A DNA stretch of 64,000 nt. Origin: Taxillus chinensis. Taxonomy: Eukaryota; Streptophyta; Magnoliopsida; Santalales; Loranthaceae. The DNA is taken from assembly GCA_023512835.1 (NCBI GenBank), contig CM042091.1, forward strand, positions 25,642,995 to 25,706,994. Direction: 5' to 3'. Of the stretch, positions 44,984-57,170 are shown piece by piece. Both the position numbers and the translations under genes were made by a program. Each line of letters opens with the position of its first letter. Positions within the stretch are counted from its first letter, which is position 1. Below the pieces are notes generated by a model that saw only the letters and a program-made list of their open reading frames with translations, did not search any database and was not told the DNA's origin.

Positions 44984-46270
44984 ATGCCGCCGAGGAGAGT
45001 GACACGTGCGTCCGGGGCAGTGGCTGATGAGTCATCTGCCCATGAGGGTCCGGGTGTGGGACCGTCCGTTGGAGGGCATGCGTTGTTGCTGGCACAGCTA
45101 CGAGAAGGCATCCGGCTGGAGGTACGAGAGCTATGGGAGGGACTGCGGCAGGAGGTTCGGGAGGAGGTGCGCCATGAGATGGCGGACACGGAGGGTACCA
45201 CCACCACCACCACCAGTAGGGGAGCTGCCTCGTGAGCGTGAGAGTTCGCCGGGTGGTGTACCGACTCATGCAGAGGATGACGTGGTGACACGGTTCCGAA
45301 AGGAACAACCTCCGCGATTCAAGGGGGAAGGTGATCCTGTGGTAGGCGAGCGATGGTTGAGGCAGATCGAGCATGTGTTCTCCTTTCTCCTGCCCCGGGA
45401 AGAGGATAAGGTGCGACTGGCAATTCGGCAGCTGGAGGGGGATGCTTTGGAGTGGTGGACGAGTGTCGCGGGGAGCCATGCGGTGCAACTCATGCTTTGG
45501 GAGGAGTTCTTGCAACTCTTCCATGATGAGTTCTTCCCGAAATCAGTGAGATGGAAGAAGAGGGAAGAATTCGGCAGCTTGAAGCAGGGATCCAGGACAG
45601 TACCTGAGTATGAGCGGGAGTTCCGGAGCTTGAGTAGGTTTGCTCCTGAGACTGTGGCAAGGGAGGACCTGAAGGCCCACAAGTTTACTTTGGGCCTTAG
45701 GCCAGCCCTTAGGCAGAGAGTGGCAATTCTACGCTTGAGGACCTATGCTGAGGTTGTGGAGACGGCTTGTATAGCCGAGAGAGAGCTGGATGATGGGAAG
45801 TAGGCCCATCAGGGTCGCCAGTAGCAGAGCGGGCCTGATCGAGATGCAGGGTCCAAGAGGCTCAAGACGGAGGAGAGGGATAGCAGTTCTTTTCGCAGTC
45901 GGGGTCAGACATCTGTGAACCCTGGGAGGTTCACCTTTGGCGGTGGAAGACAGGGTGGTCCATCTGGGAGTCTACCTAGCAGTTGTCACTGCTGTGGAGA
46001 GCAGGGTCACTTCAAGGGGGAGTGCCCCAAGAAGGACTAGCGATGCAACAACTGTGGACGAGAGGGCCATTTGCGCCGGGTTTGCAGGAGTGGCAACAGG
46101 GGAGCGGGGGGCGTGGCATCCAACGTGAGGAGTGATGCTAGCTTCCGTGCACCGGTGAGGAGACCGGCTCGTCGATGGCGGGCCGCCAGGCAGGATCCAG
46201 TCAGACCCGACCTCAGGGGAGGCCAGAGCGACAGTAGGCTGATGCTAGAGGCACTTAGGGCGGGAGCCGC
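44984..46270 (+). pseudogene. G2 gag, broken
   Basis: ATG at 44984 (MPPRRVTRASGAV), a region of alternating Glu/Arg likely to be helical, then a proline run encoded by ACC repeats, where the frame changes (~45200). The capsid-type core follows (to 45803: KEQPPRFKGEGDP, VFSFLLPREED, EWWTSVAG, LFHDEFFPK, FAPETVARED). Stops at 45801 and 45824 precede the nucleocapsid with two zinc knuckles, CHCCGEQGHFKGEC and CNNCGREGHLRRVC, themselves separated by a TAG at 46038 where G3 has Trp. Two knuckles and a basic linker are normal for this family. Cannot make full Gag. Confidence 0.9.
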
Positions 46271-46834
46271 CCGGTGAGTGAGCCAACCAGTGGCACGGGC
46301 CATGGAAGGGTGTTTGCGCTAGAGGCGACGTACCAGGAGGAGGCTGAGCTACCACCCCCACCAGCTGAGGGTGGAGCAGGACCATCGGTGGTTAGAGGTA
46401 CACTCTTGATTTCTCGTACGTTAGCTTCTGTTCTTTTTTATACGGGTGCATCGTGTTCCTTCGCTGCCGAGCTTCTTATTGATGGCTTGGGGTTAGCTTG
46501 TGTGGAGGCCGCGAGGCCCCTAGTTGTGGAGTCTCCGGTGGGAGGCATGATTGAGGTACGGCGTGTGTGTCGTGACTGTGTGTTAACCCTAGGAGAGGTG
46601 GAGCTGAGTTTTGACTTGCATGTAATGCCTTTGAGGACGTTTGACCTGATCTTGGGTATGGATTGGCTTATGGCTTTCCAGGCCAAGATAGATTGTTATC
46701 GGCGGCGTGTATCCTTCGTGACACCTGCAGGGACCTCTTGCACCCTGCAGGGGGAGTGGGACTGTGAGGCGAGTCGGGCCGGGCCAGGTGTTGGACCAGG
46801 TGGGGTGCCATTACCCACAAGTTGGCGGCCCTGA
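46271..46834 (+). pseudogene. G2 aspartic protease domain, catalytic Asp replaced
   Basis: Retroviral-type protease region of the polyprotein: VRGTLLIS, then LFYTGASCSF (~46430-46460), where the family has Asp-(Ser/Thr)-Gly. Here the Asp is Tyr (TAT). The later motif FDLILGMDWL, which forms the protease flap side and hydrophobic core, is intact. The frame is entered through a frameshift from gag. G3 has the same Tyr and G1 has Asn. Confidence 0.85.
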
Positions 46835-49776
46835 CCTTTCTTGAGCGAGGGGAAGGTGGAAAAGAGGGTTTGGCCCGCTGTTGTGGACCAATTTCAGGAT
46901 GTCTTCCCTGACCAGTTGAGGAGTTTACCTCCTCAGAGGAGTGTGGAGTTCACCATTAAGTTGGTGCCGGGGATGGGTCCGATTTCCCAAGTAGCGTATC
47001 GTATGGGGCCAACCGAGCTGAGGGAGCTGCAGAGGCAAATAAAGGAGTTTGGGGACCAGGGGTATATCAGACCGAGTACCTCACCCTGGGGTGCTCCGGT
47101 GCTCTTTGCTAAGAAGGCTGATGGCACACTTCGTCTCTGCATCGACTACAGGAAGTCGAATTCGGTGATCGTGAAGAACAAGTACCCGTTGCCTCGGATA
47201 GATGACCTGTTTGACCAATTAAGTGGGGCCCAAGTGGTTTTCCAAAATAGATTTACGGTCGGGGTATCACCAGCTCAGGGTTAGGGAGGAGGACATCCCT
47301 AAGACGGCTTTTCGGTGCAGGTATGGGCATTATGAGTGGGTAGTGATGCCTTTCGGGCTCACTAATGCGCCAGCGGTGTTCATGCATTTGATGAACCAGG
47401 TCTTTGCTCCCTACTTGGATTCGTTTGTGGTGGTGTTTATTGATGATATCTTGGTGTATTCCAAGACCGAGAAGGAGCATGTGAAGCACTTAGCAACAGT
47501 GTTGCAAACCTTGAGGGACCAACAGCTATTTGCTAAGTTTAGCAAGTGTGAGTTTTGGCTGCAGGAGGTTCACTTTCTTGGCCATGTGGTGTCAGGTGAG
47601 GGAGTTAGGGTGGACCCAGCCAAGATTGAGGCTGTGGCGTCGTGGGCGAGGCCAACCAACACTTTTGAGATCCGTAGTTTTCTTGGCTTGGCGGGGTACT
47701 ATCGTCATTTTGTCGATGGATTCTCCCATTTGGCAGCTCCTATGACAGCGTCGACTCGGAAGGGCGTGAAGTTTGATTGGACTAACAAGTGTCAGCAGGC
47801 GTTTGAGGCTCTCAAAACCCGTTTGACCATTGCACCGGTATTGAGGTTACCTTGGGAGGATATCCCATATGAGGTGTATTGTGATGCGTCCAGGGTTGGT
47901 TTGGGGTGTGTGCTTATGCAGGAGCACAGTGTGGTAGCTTATGGGTTAAGGCAGCCGAAGCCTCATGAGCAGAATTACCCTACCCATGATCTTGAGTTGG
48001 TGGTTGTCATCTTCGCCCCAAAGAGTTGGCAGCACTACCTCTTGGGGGAAAAGTTTGTGGTGTTCTCAGATTACAAGAGCCTTCAGTACATCTTTACTCA
48101 GAAGGACTTCAATTTGAGGCAAAGGAGATGGGTGGAGTATTTGTAGACCTTTGACTTTACTCTTGCCTATACCCCGGGCAAGGGTAATGTTGTGGCTGAC
48201 GCGTTGAGCAAAAAAGTGAAAGCTCAGGTGGCCGTGAGAGAGTGGAAGCTGATGGAGCAGTTGGCGATGTTGCAGCTGCAGCCTGTTGTTCGTGATGGTG
48301 GGATAGTCCTGAGTCCTTTAGTGGTTGTGCCTGAGTTGTACCAGCGCGTCCGGGAGGAACAGTTGGGTGACATTGTGTGTGAGGTTCTTCGTGTCCGTAT
48401 TGAGGCTGGGGAGCTATCTGAGGACTGGACATAGGGTCCTGAGCATGAGTTGTCTTTTCAGGGGCGGTTGGTAGTGGCTTTTTCCCTCAGGGATGAGGTG
48501 ATGAGGGAGTTTCACCAGTCTAGAGTTGCTGTGCATCCAGGGGGTACGAAGATGTACCATGCGCTTCGGGGACATTTTTGGTGGCCTGGGATGAAATGCG
48601 ATGTGGTTGCCTTTGTTTCGCGGTGCCTCATGTGTCGTCAGGTGAAGGCCGAGCATCGGCGGCCGGGCGGCATGTTACGACCATTGCCCATAGCGGAGTG
48701 GAGGTGGGACCACATAGCGATGGATTTTGTGGATTGGTCTTCCACCCACCACAGGGAGGAAAGATATGATTTGGGTGATTGTGGATCGACTCACAAAGTC
48801 GGCCCATTTCCTGGGCTGTTCGCGAGCGGGACTCTATTGGGACCTTGAGTCACCTGTACATGAACGAGATTGTGAGACCGCATGGAGTACCATCATCGGT
48901 TGTCTCGACCGGGATTCGCGGTTCACTTCCCGTTTCTAGGCAGGTTTGCGAGGAGGCTATGGGGACCAAACTTCACTTGAGTACAGCCTTCCACCCTGAG
49001 ACCGACGGCGCACGAGAGAGGACGAATCGGACTTTGGAGGACATGTTACGGGCTTGTGTGTTAGATTTTGGGGGTTCGTGGGCGACTCACCTTCCTTTGG
49101 TGGAGTTTGCTTACAACAACAGTTATCAGGCATCCATTGGGATGGCTCCTTTTGAGGCATTGTATGGGCGGCCGTGTCGATCACCTTTGTGTTGGACCGA
49201 GGTAGGGGAGACAGCTCTCTTGGGACCACAGTTGGTTCAAGAGGCTACCGAGAAGGTTAAGTTGATTCATCAGCGTTTGTTATCAGCTCAAAGTCGGCAG
49301 AAATCTTATGCGGATCAGCGGCGGCGACCTTTGGTGTTTTCTGTTGGTGATCATGTGTTTCTTCGTGTTTCTCCACGTCGTGGACATTGACGGTTTGGGC
49401 GAGGTTCCAAGCTATCTCCGCGGTTTATTGGTCCTTTTGAGATTCTGGATCGTGTGGGGCCTGTGGCCTACCGGTTAGCGTTACCACCGCGGATGAGTCG
49501 AGTGCACAATGTATTCCACGTGTCCCAGTTGCGGAAGTATCACCCTGACCCCACTCATGTGATCGATTGGGGGACATTGGACATTGAGGATGACATGTCC
49601 GTTGTTGAGGCCCCTATCTGTATCCTAGATCGGCGAGAGAAGCTTTTGCGTGGTCGTGCTATTCCATTGGTTCGCGTGCTGTGGCAGCACCGTGGCATTG
49701 AGGAGGAGACATGGGAACGTGAGTCCGTGATGCGTGAGCAAGACTTCGGAATTGTTCGAGGACGAACAATCTTAAG
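46835..49776 (+). pseudogene. G2 RT-RNase H-integrase-chromodomain, broken
   Basis: RT N-part 46841-47235 ([31 protein letters not shown]), frameshift, then [23 protein letters not shown] with the catalytic Asps, and [11 protein letters not shown]. RNase H lies at about 47870-48260 ([20 protein letters not shown]) with a TAG at 48144 (Gln in G3). The integrase zinc finger ([11 protein letters not shown]...CLMC) follows a stop at 48432. The core has several 1-nt indels between 48735 and 49010. Next come [16 protein letters not shown] and a chromodomain-like end with [19 protein letters not shown], but the last codons (EQDFGIVRG) are frameshifted relative to G3. More decayed than G3. Confidence 0.9.
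49751..49770 (+). promoter_or_regulatory. First hairpin/polypurine-like module of G2
   Basis: ATTGTTCG-AGGA-CGAACAAT followed by CTTAAGCATGGGAGG, at the very end of pol. It resembles the module beside the LTR (50081-50115). Confidence 0.6.
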
Positions 49777-50115
49777 CATGGGAGGTGGCTGTTGGTGGCT
49801 GTTGGCTAAGGGATAGTGATGTGTTTTCTTGTATTAGTTGTGTACGATTTGGTGTTTGTTTTGTCTTTTAGACATGTGTTCATATTTGTGATAAGTTTTG
49901 AGATGTGTATTTGTGACATGCGGATATGTGTTATATGCATTATTACGATGCATGTGGTTATGGATTATGGTGGTACCTTGTTATGTGCTGTTATGTGCTG
50001 TGCGCGGTGTATGACCCATTTGGGTGTTGTGGCTCGTCGTGTGGCAAATGAGTAGCTTGTGTTTTCCTCGTATGTCATTTCTTTTCGCGGACGAAAAGTT
50101 TTAAGGGGGAGAGGA
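49777..50115 (+). other. G2 3' untranslated region and polypurine tract
   Basis: About 340 bp of GT-rich, non-coding sequence ending with the hairpin CTTTTCG-CGGA-CGAAAAG (50081-50098) and TTTTAAGGGGGAGAGGA (50099-50115) directly before LTR 2. Confidence 0.8.
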
Positions 50116-50809
50116 TGTAATGACCCGTGTGTGACCCGTGTGTAAGAAGTTAACCACAAACACCTTGGATGTCGGTGCACAAGTTTGAGGTAAGAGATGA
50201 GCCCAAGAGGGGACTTTTGGGAGGTGCATGTGACAAGTGGTAACGTGCATTTATGCCCTAGGAAGATGCTATGCATATACATGCGGTTTTAAGCTATTTT
50301 GGCAGATTTTGGAGCTCACTTTTGGTATAGTAGATGGCCTCAAACAATTGGCGTGCAAAAACAAAAGTTTCTTAGAATGAGGTCCTCTATCTACCACAGA
50401 AATTTCAGGGCATTTGGAGCTGCACGTGAATTCACCCATTTCACGTGCAAGCATAGTTTTGCTTCTCAGACCTCTACAAGATGCAAGGAGGCTTGGGGTG
50501 AAGTTTGAGTGCATTTGGAGCTGCACGCCAATTGGGGAATTGGCGTTCAAATTGGTGTGCAGGCATGTTTTTGCATGGTTACCTTGGTTTTGTCATTCTA
50601 ATCATCTTTTCCCAAATGACCATGCTGGAATTGTGAATATTTTGGTGTGTATGGATGTGGGAAGGTCATAGCTTGTTCCATCAAAACTACGTCGTTTTGA
50701 TGCTGGGATTCACTTAATCAAAACTATGTCATTTTGATGTTGTGTTGTTTATATAAGAAGGAGAAGCCCCTCTGTTTTAGGTTTAGGGTTTGTTGCTCCA
50801 CCAGCCATC

Positions 50810-50853
<44 letters not shown>

Positions 50854-51977
50854 AGAGAGAGAGAGGGAAGGAGAGCTTCTGGTGGCTGCCGGAGCATCTT
50901 GCGTGGGTGGTCAGTGTCTTGCGTGGAAGCGGGAACAAGAGATCATACAAGGTAGGGGTTCTGTTCTTCCTAAATCCTCCTCTGTCCTAGGGTTCTAGGG
51001 CAGACTATGGATTATATCTGTTTATATATATATATATGTAATCCATATAGGTGTGATCTCCTATATGGATGTTGGCCTTCAGTGGCATTTTGGTGTGATT
51101 CTGTTGTTACATGCTATATGTTCGATGAAATGCCTGTGTGAACATAGCTGTGTGTATATGCCCATTACGTGTTTGGTAATATGTCTGTGTGGCTGGACTT
51201 GTGATTTGGTGTATGTATGCATGCTGGGTGTTTGTTCTATTTCCTGAATGGCTGGGTTTGTGCACTTGTGAACGGGTGCACGCCAAGTGTTTGGTTTTAT
51301 GCTTGAGTGACCGTGGTGTGTGTTGTGTGCATGACTGTGGTATCTGGCCTGAAGAGGCGGTTAAACTACTTTGCCTGAGAGGCGGTTAAACCAGTGGCTG
51401 AAGAGGCGGTTAAACTACTTTGCCTGAGAGGCGGTTAAATTAGTGGCCTGAAGAGGCGGTTAAATTACTTGCTTGAGATATGGTTTGTTAGCCAGTGTGG
51501 CTGGGGCTAGGGTTACGCCCGCTTGTGTGGAATGCTTTATTTTCTTTTTTCTAATACTGTCACGTCACTACACATTTGCACATGCATGTAGCCGCTAGGA
51601 GCATGGGAAGTGTTGGGGAGACTTGATCCCTACTGAGCTGTGGTTGCTCACCCCTCCTACTGTGTTTGCTTGTTTTCCAGGGACTTACAGGCGTTAGGTG
51701 GATACACCAAGGTGGAAGACCTTATTTATTCTACTCTCTTCCATTTATGTTATTTTTTTCATGGGAATTGATGTAACCCAAGTGGGGATGGATTGGAAAG
51801 GATTTTGTTGTAATAAAGACTGGTTTGGATTGTGGATTACTTTTATGGACATTGCTTTCTTGAATGTGTTGTGGATGTTTAAAATGTTAAATTCGGGGTT
51901 TGCATCCTAACCCCTTTGCCCTCCGTGTGGGTACAAGGTGAGTAACATACCTCGGGTTGGAAATTCGGGGCGTGACA
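50116..51977 (+). mobile_element. Chromovirus array, LTR 2 (shared by G2 and G3)
   Basis: 1862 bp, TGTAATGACCC...GGGGCGTGACA. It serves as 3' LTR of G2 and 5' LTR of G3. It has the same U3 modules as LTR 1 (palindromes 50679-50702 and 50717-50738, TATATAAG 50750-50757). At 51345-51478 five units of about 25 bp (GCCTGAGAGGCGGTTAAA) stand in tandem. Confidence 0.93.
51345..51478. repeat. ~25-bp minisatellite GAGGCGGTTAAA in LTR 2
   Basis: Five alternating units (CCTGAAGAGGCGGTTAAACT and CCTGAGAGGCGGTTAAA). LTR 3 has the same array at about 58747-58870. LTR 1 lost it in its 600-bp deletion, whose breakpoint lies in the first unit. Confidence 0.85.
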
Positions 51978-51980
51978 ATA

Positions 51981-51992
51981 TGGTATCAGAGC
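51981..51992 (+). promoter_or_regulatory. Primer-binding site of G3 (tRNA-iMet)
   Basis: TGGTATCAGAGC, 3 nt after LTR 2. Confidence 0.95.
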
Positions 51993-52385
51993 ATGGTTTA
52001 GTTGGCCTAGGGAAGTGGGCGGACCTGGTTATCCTAAGTCCTTTGGAGGAGCCTGGAGGGACATGCCTGATCAACATGGTCCTCTTTGAGCCTCCAAGGT
52101 GTACTTAGGGTAGTCCAGTCTTGTGGTAGGATTTGCATGCATTGGCATTAGGGCATTTGTTGCATTTGCTGTGAATGTGTGCTAAACTGTGGATAAGATA
52201 ATATGATTAAGTGAAATGTGCAACTCTGATTTGTTTGGCAATGCATACTGAACTGTGAAATGTGATTGATACAATGTATGTGTGTAATGTCATGTGATAG
52301 TGGAATTGATCAGTGGGGTAGAGGTAGTGACGCGATAGATTATAAAATTATTTTGACGTTGTGCTTCTTACTTCGTGTAGTAAGA

Positions 52386-53660
52386 ATGCCGCCGAGGAGA
52401 GTGACACGTGCGTCCGGGGCAGTGGCTGATGAGTCATTTGCCCATGAGGGTCTGGGTGCGGGGCCGTCCGTTGGAGGGCATGCGTTGTTGCTGGCACAGC
52501 TACGAGAAGGCATCCGGCTGGAGGTACGAGAGCTACGGGAGGGACTCCGACAGGAGGTTCGGGAGGAGGTGTGCCGTGAGATGGCAGCACAGCAGGTGGT
52601 ACCACCACCACCATCACCGATGGGGAGCCGCCTCGTGAGCGTGAGAGTTTGCTGGGTGGTGTACCGGCTCGTGCAAGGGATGACGTGGTGACACGGTTCC
52701 GAAAGGAACAACCTCCGCGATTCAAGGGGGAAGGTGATCCTGTGGTAGCTGAGCAGTGGTTGAGGCAGATCGAGCATGTGTTCTCCTTTCTCCTGCCCCG
52801 GGAAGAGGATGAGGTGCGACTGGCAATTTGCCAGCTGGAGGGGATGCTTTGGAGTGGTGGACGAGTGTCGCGGGGAGCCGTGCGGTGCAACTCATGCTTT
52901 GGGAGGAGTTCTTGCAACTCTTCCATGATGAGTTCTTCCCAAAATCAGTAAGATGGCAGAAGAGGGAAGAATTTGGCAGCTCGAAGCAGGGATCCAGGAC
53001 AGTACCTGAGTATGAGCGGGAGTTCCAGAGCTTGAGTAGGTTTGCTCCTGAGACTGTGGCAAGGGAGGACCTGAAGGCCCACAAGTTTACTTTGGGCCTT
53101 AGGCCAGCCCTTAGGCAGAGAGTGGCAATTCTACGCTTGAGGACCTATTCTGAGGTTGTGGAGACGGCCTGTATAGCCGAGAGAGAGCTGGATGATGGGA
53201 AGTAGGCCCATCAGGGTCGCCAGTTGCAGAGCGGGCCTGATCGAGATGCAGGGTCCAAGAGGCTTAAGACGGAGGAGAGGGATAGCAGTTCTTTTCGCAG
53301 CCGGGGTCAGACATCTGTGAACCCTAGGAGGTTCACCTTTGGCGGCGGAAGGCAGGGTGGTCCATCTGGGAGTCTACCTAGCAGTTGTCACTGCTGTGGA
53401 GAGCAGGGTCACTTCAAGGGGGAGTGCCCCAAGAAGGACTGGCGATGCAACAACTGTGGACGAGAGGGCCATTTGCGCCGGGTTTGCAGGAGTGGCAACA
53501 GGGGAGCGGGGGGCGTGGCATCCAACGTGGGGAGTGATGCTAGCTTCCGTGCACCAGTTGAGAGACCAGCTTGTCAGTAGCGGGCCAGCCAGGCAGGATC
53601 CAGTCAGACCCGACCTCGGGGGAGGCCAGAGCGACAGCAGGCTGATGCTAGAGGCAGTCA
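52386..53660 (+). pseudogene. G3 gag, broken
   Basis: Same order as G2: MPPRRVTRASGAV start (52386), Glu/Arg-rich helix region, frame change near 52620, capsid core in two frames (a 1-nt loss near 52840 in the CCAGCTGGAGGGGATGC run), TAG at 53203, then the nucleocapsid with CHCCGEQGHFKGEC and CNNCGREGHLRRVC in one uninterrupted frame (the Trp that is a stop in G2 is kept). A TAG at 53578 follows. Less damaged than G2 but still unable to give a full product. Confidence 0.9.
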
Positions 53661-54300
53661 GGGCGGGAGCCGCCCGGTGAGTGAGCCAACCAGTGGCACG
53701 GGCCAAGGAAGGGTGTTTGCGCTAGAGGCCACCTACCAGGAGGAGGCTGAGCTACCACCCCCACCAGCTGAGGGTGGAGCAGGACCATCGGTGGTTAGAG
53801 GTACCCTCTTGATTTCTCGTCCGTTAGCTTCTGTTCTTTTTTATACGGGTGCATTGTGTTCCTTCGCTGCCGAGCTTCTTATTGATGGCTTGGGGTTAGC
53901 TTGTGTGGAGGCCGCGAGGCCCCTAGTTGTGGAGTCTCCGGTGGGAGGCATAATTGAGGTACGGCGTGTGTGTCGTGACTGTGTGTTAACCCTAGGAGAG
54001 GTGAAGCTGAGTTTTGACTTGCATGTAATGCCTTTGAGGACGTTTGACCTGATCTTGGGTATGGATTGGCTTATGGCTTTCCAGGCCAAGATAGATTGTT
54101 ATCGGTGGCGTGTATCCTTCGTGACACCTGCAGGGACCTCTTGCACCCTGCAGGGGGAGTGGGACTGTGAGGCGAGTCGGGCCGGGCCAGTGTTGGACCA
54201 GTGGGGTGCCATTACCCACAGGTTGGCAGCCCTGACCTTTGCTGAGGAGGGGAAGGTGGAAAAGAGGGTGTGGCTCGTTGTTGTGGACCAATTTTAGGAT
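53661..54300 (+). pseudogene. G3 aspartic protease domain, catalytic Asp replaced
   Basis: Open from ~53677 to a stop at 54295-54297. The active-site loop reads LFYTGALCSF: Tyr replaces the catalytic Asp, as in G2, and a further Ser is Leu. FDLILGMDWLMAF is intact. The stop is a TAG/TTTTAG where G2 has CAG (Gln). Confidence 0.85.
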
Positions 54301-57170
54301 GCCTTCCCGACCGGTTGAGGAGTTTACCTCCTCGAGAGGAGTGTGGAGTTCACCATTGAGTTGGTGCCGGGGACGGGTCCGATTTCCCAAGTAGCGTATC
54401 GTATGGGGCCAGCCGAGCTGAGGGAGCTGCAGAGGCAAATAGAGGAGTTGGGGGACCAGGGGTATATCAGACCGAGTACTTCACCCTGGGGTGCTCCGGT
54501 GCTCTTTGCTAAGAAGGCTGATGGCACACTTCGTCTCTGCATTGACTACAGGAAGCTGAATTCAGTGACTATGAAGAACAAGTACCCGTTGCCTCGGATA
54601 GATGACCTGTTTGACCAATTAAGTGGGCCCAGTGGTTTTCCAAAATAAATTTACGGTCGGGGTATCACCAGCTCAGGGTTAGGGAGGAGGACATCCCTAA
54701 GACGGCTTTTCGGTGCAGGTATGGGCATTATAAGTGGGTAGTGATGCCTTTCGGGCTCACTAATGTACCAGCGGTGTTCATGCATTTGATGAACCAGGTC
54801 TTTGCTCCCTACTTGGATTCGTTTGTGGTGGTGTTTATTGATGATATCTTGGTGTATTCCAAGACCGAGAAGGAGCATGTGGAGCACTTAGCAATAGTGT
54901 TGCAAACCTTGAAGGACCAACATTTGTTTGCTAAGTTTAGTAAGTGTGAGTTTTGGCTGCAGGAGGTTCACTTTCTTGGCCATGTGGTGTCAGCTGAGGG
55001 AGTTAGGGTGGACCCAGCCAAGATTGAGGCTGTGGCATCGTGGGCGAGGCCAACCAACGTTTTTGAGATCCGTAGTTTTCTTGGCTTGGCGGGGTACTAT
55101 CGTCGTTTTGTTGATGGATTCTCCCGTTTAGCAGCTCCTTTGACAGCGTTGACTCGGAAGGGCGTGAAGTTTGATTGGACTGACAAGTGTCAGCAGGCGT
55201 TTGACGCTCTCAAAACCCGTTTGACCATTGCACCGGTATTGAGGTTACCTCGGGAGGATATCCCATATGAGGTGTATTGTGATGCGTCTAGGGTTAGTTT
55301 GGGGCGTGTGCTTATGCAGGAGCACAGTGTGGTAGCTTATGGGTCAAGGCAGCTGAAGCCTCATGAGCAGAATTACCGTACCTATGATCTTGAGTTGGCG
55401 GCTGTCATCTTCGCCTTGAAAAGTTGGCAGCACTACCTCTTGGGGGAAGAGTTTGTGGTGTTCTCAGATCACAAGAGCCTTCAGTACATCTTTACTCAGA
55501 AGGACTTGAATTTGAGGCAAAGGAGATGGGTGGAGTATTTGCAGACCTTTGACTTTACTCTTACCTATACCCCGGGCAAGGGTAATGTTGTGGCTGACGT
55601 GTTGAGCAGAAAAGGGAAAGCTGAGGTGGCCGTGAGAGAGTGGAAGCTGATGGAGCAGTTGGCGATGTTGCAGCTGCAGCCAGTTGTTCGTGATGGTGGG
55701 ACAGTCCTGAGTCCTTTGGTGGTTGTGCCTGAGTTGTACCAGCGCGTCCGGGAGGAACAGTTGGGTGACATTGAGTGTGAGGTTCTTCGTGTCCGTATTG
55801 AGGCTGAGGAGCTATCTGAGGACTGGACAGAGGGCCCTGAGCATGAGTTGTCTTTTCAGGGACGGTTGGTAGTGGCTTCTTCCCTCAGGGATGAGGTGAT
55901 GAGGGAGTTTCACCAGTCTAGAGTTGCTGTGCATCCAGGGGGTACGAAGATGTACCATGCGCTTCGGGGACATTTTTGGTGGCCTGGGATGAAACGCGAT
56001 GTGGCTGCCTTTGTTTCGCGGTGCCTCATGTGTCAGCAGGTGAAAGCTGAGCATCAGCGGCCGGCAGGCATGTTACAGCCATTGCCCATAGCGGAGTGGA
56101 AGTGGGACCACATAGCGATGGATTTTGTGACTGGTCTTCCACCCACCACAGGGAGGAAAGATATGATTTGGATGATTGTGGATCGACTCACAAAGTCGGC
56201 CCATTTCCTGGCTGTTCGCGAGCGGGACTCTATTGGGACCTTGAGTCAGCTATACATGAACGAGATTGTGAGACTGCATGGAGTACCATCATCGGTTGTC
56301 TCTGACCGGGATTCGCGGTTCACTTCCCGTTTCTGGGCAGGTTTGCAGGAGGCTATGGGGACCAAACTTCACTTGAGTACAGCCTTCCACCCTGAGACTG
56401 ACTGCCAGACAGAGAGGACGAATCAGACTTTGGAGGACATGTTACGGGCCTGTGTTTTAGATTTTGGGGGTTCGTGGGTGACTCACCTTCCTTTGGTGGA
56501 GTTTGCCTACAACAACAGTTATCATGCATCCATTGGGATGGCTCCTTTTGAGGCGTTGTATGGGTGGCCGTGTCGATCACCTTTGTGTTGGACCGAGGTA
56601 GGGGAGACAGCTCTCTTGGGACCACAGTTGGTTCAAGAGGCTACCGAGAAGGTTAAGTTGATTCGTCAGCGTTTGTTATCAGCTCAAAGTCGGCAGAAAT
56701 TTTATGCGGATCAGCGGCGGCGACCTTTGGAGTTTTCTGTTGGTGATCATGTGTTTCTTCGTGTTTCTCCACGTCGTGGACATCGACGGTTTGGGCGAGG
56801 TTCCAAGCTATCTCCGCGGTTTATTGGTCCTTTTGAGATTCTGGATCGTGTGGGGCCTGTGGCCTACCGGTTAGCGTTACCACCGCGGATGAGTCGAGTG
56901 CACAATGTATTCCACGTGTCCCAGTTGCGGAAGTATCACCCTGACCCCACTCATGTGATCGATTGGGGGACATTGGACATTGAGGATGACATGTCCGTTG
57001 TTGAGGCCCCTATCTGTATCCTAGATCGGCGAGAGAAGCTTTTGCGTGGTCGTGCTATTCCATTGGTTCGCGTGCTGTGGCCGTACCGTGGCATTGAGGA
57101 GGAGACATGGGAACGTGAGTCCGTGATGTGTGAGCAGCACCCCGAATTGTTCGAGGACGAACAATCTTAA
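54301..57170 (+). pseudogene. G3 RT-RNase H-integrase-chromodomain (809-codon open frame)
   Basis: The RT N-part (54343-54630) is in one frame. A 1-nt loss at ~54625-54632 (GTGGGCCCAG) shifts into the long frame, open from about 54630 to TAA 57168. In order it has: SKINLRSGY, where the first catalytic Asp of RT is Asn; FIDDILVYS; RNase H ([20 protein letters not shown]); integrase zinc finger ([15 protein letters not shown]); integrase core with both Asp ([16 protein letters not shown]) and Glu (QTERTNQT); the [14 protein letters not shown] linker; [12 protein letters not shown]; and a chromodomain-like end closing with [10 protein letters not shown]. Order and length fit a complete Tekay/Del-like chromovirus pol. 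This is the best preserved copy in the window, but the Asp-to-Asn change and the frameshift make RT inactive (inference). Confidence 0.9.
57146..57165 (+). promoter_or_regulatory. First hairpin/polypurine-like module of G3
   Basis: ATTGTTCG-AGGA-CGAACAAT spans the last codons of pol (LFEDEQS), followed by CTTAAGCGTGGGAGG. The LTR-proximal module is at 57476-57510. Confidence 0.6.

Noticed and set aside
44938..45682. Long minus-strand frames opposite gag (also 52340-53084, 60881-61603 plus strand)
   Set aside because: Shadows of the GC-rich gag frame; no domain, and the sense strand has clear gag motifs.
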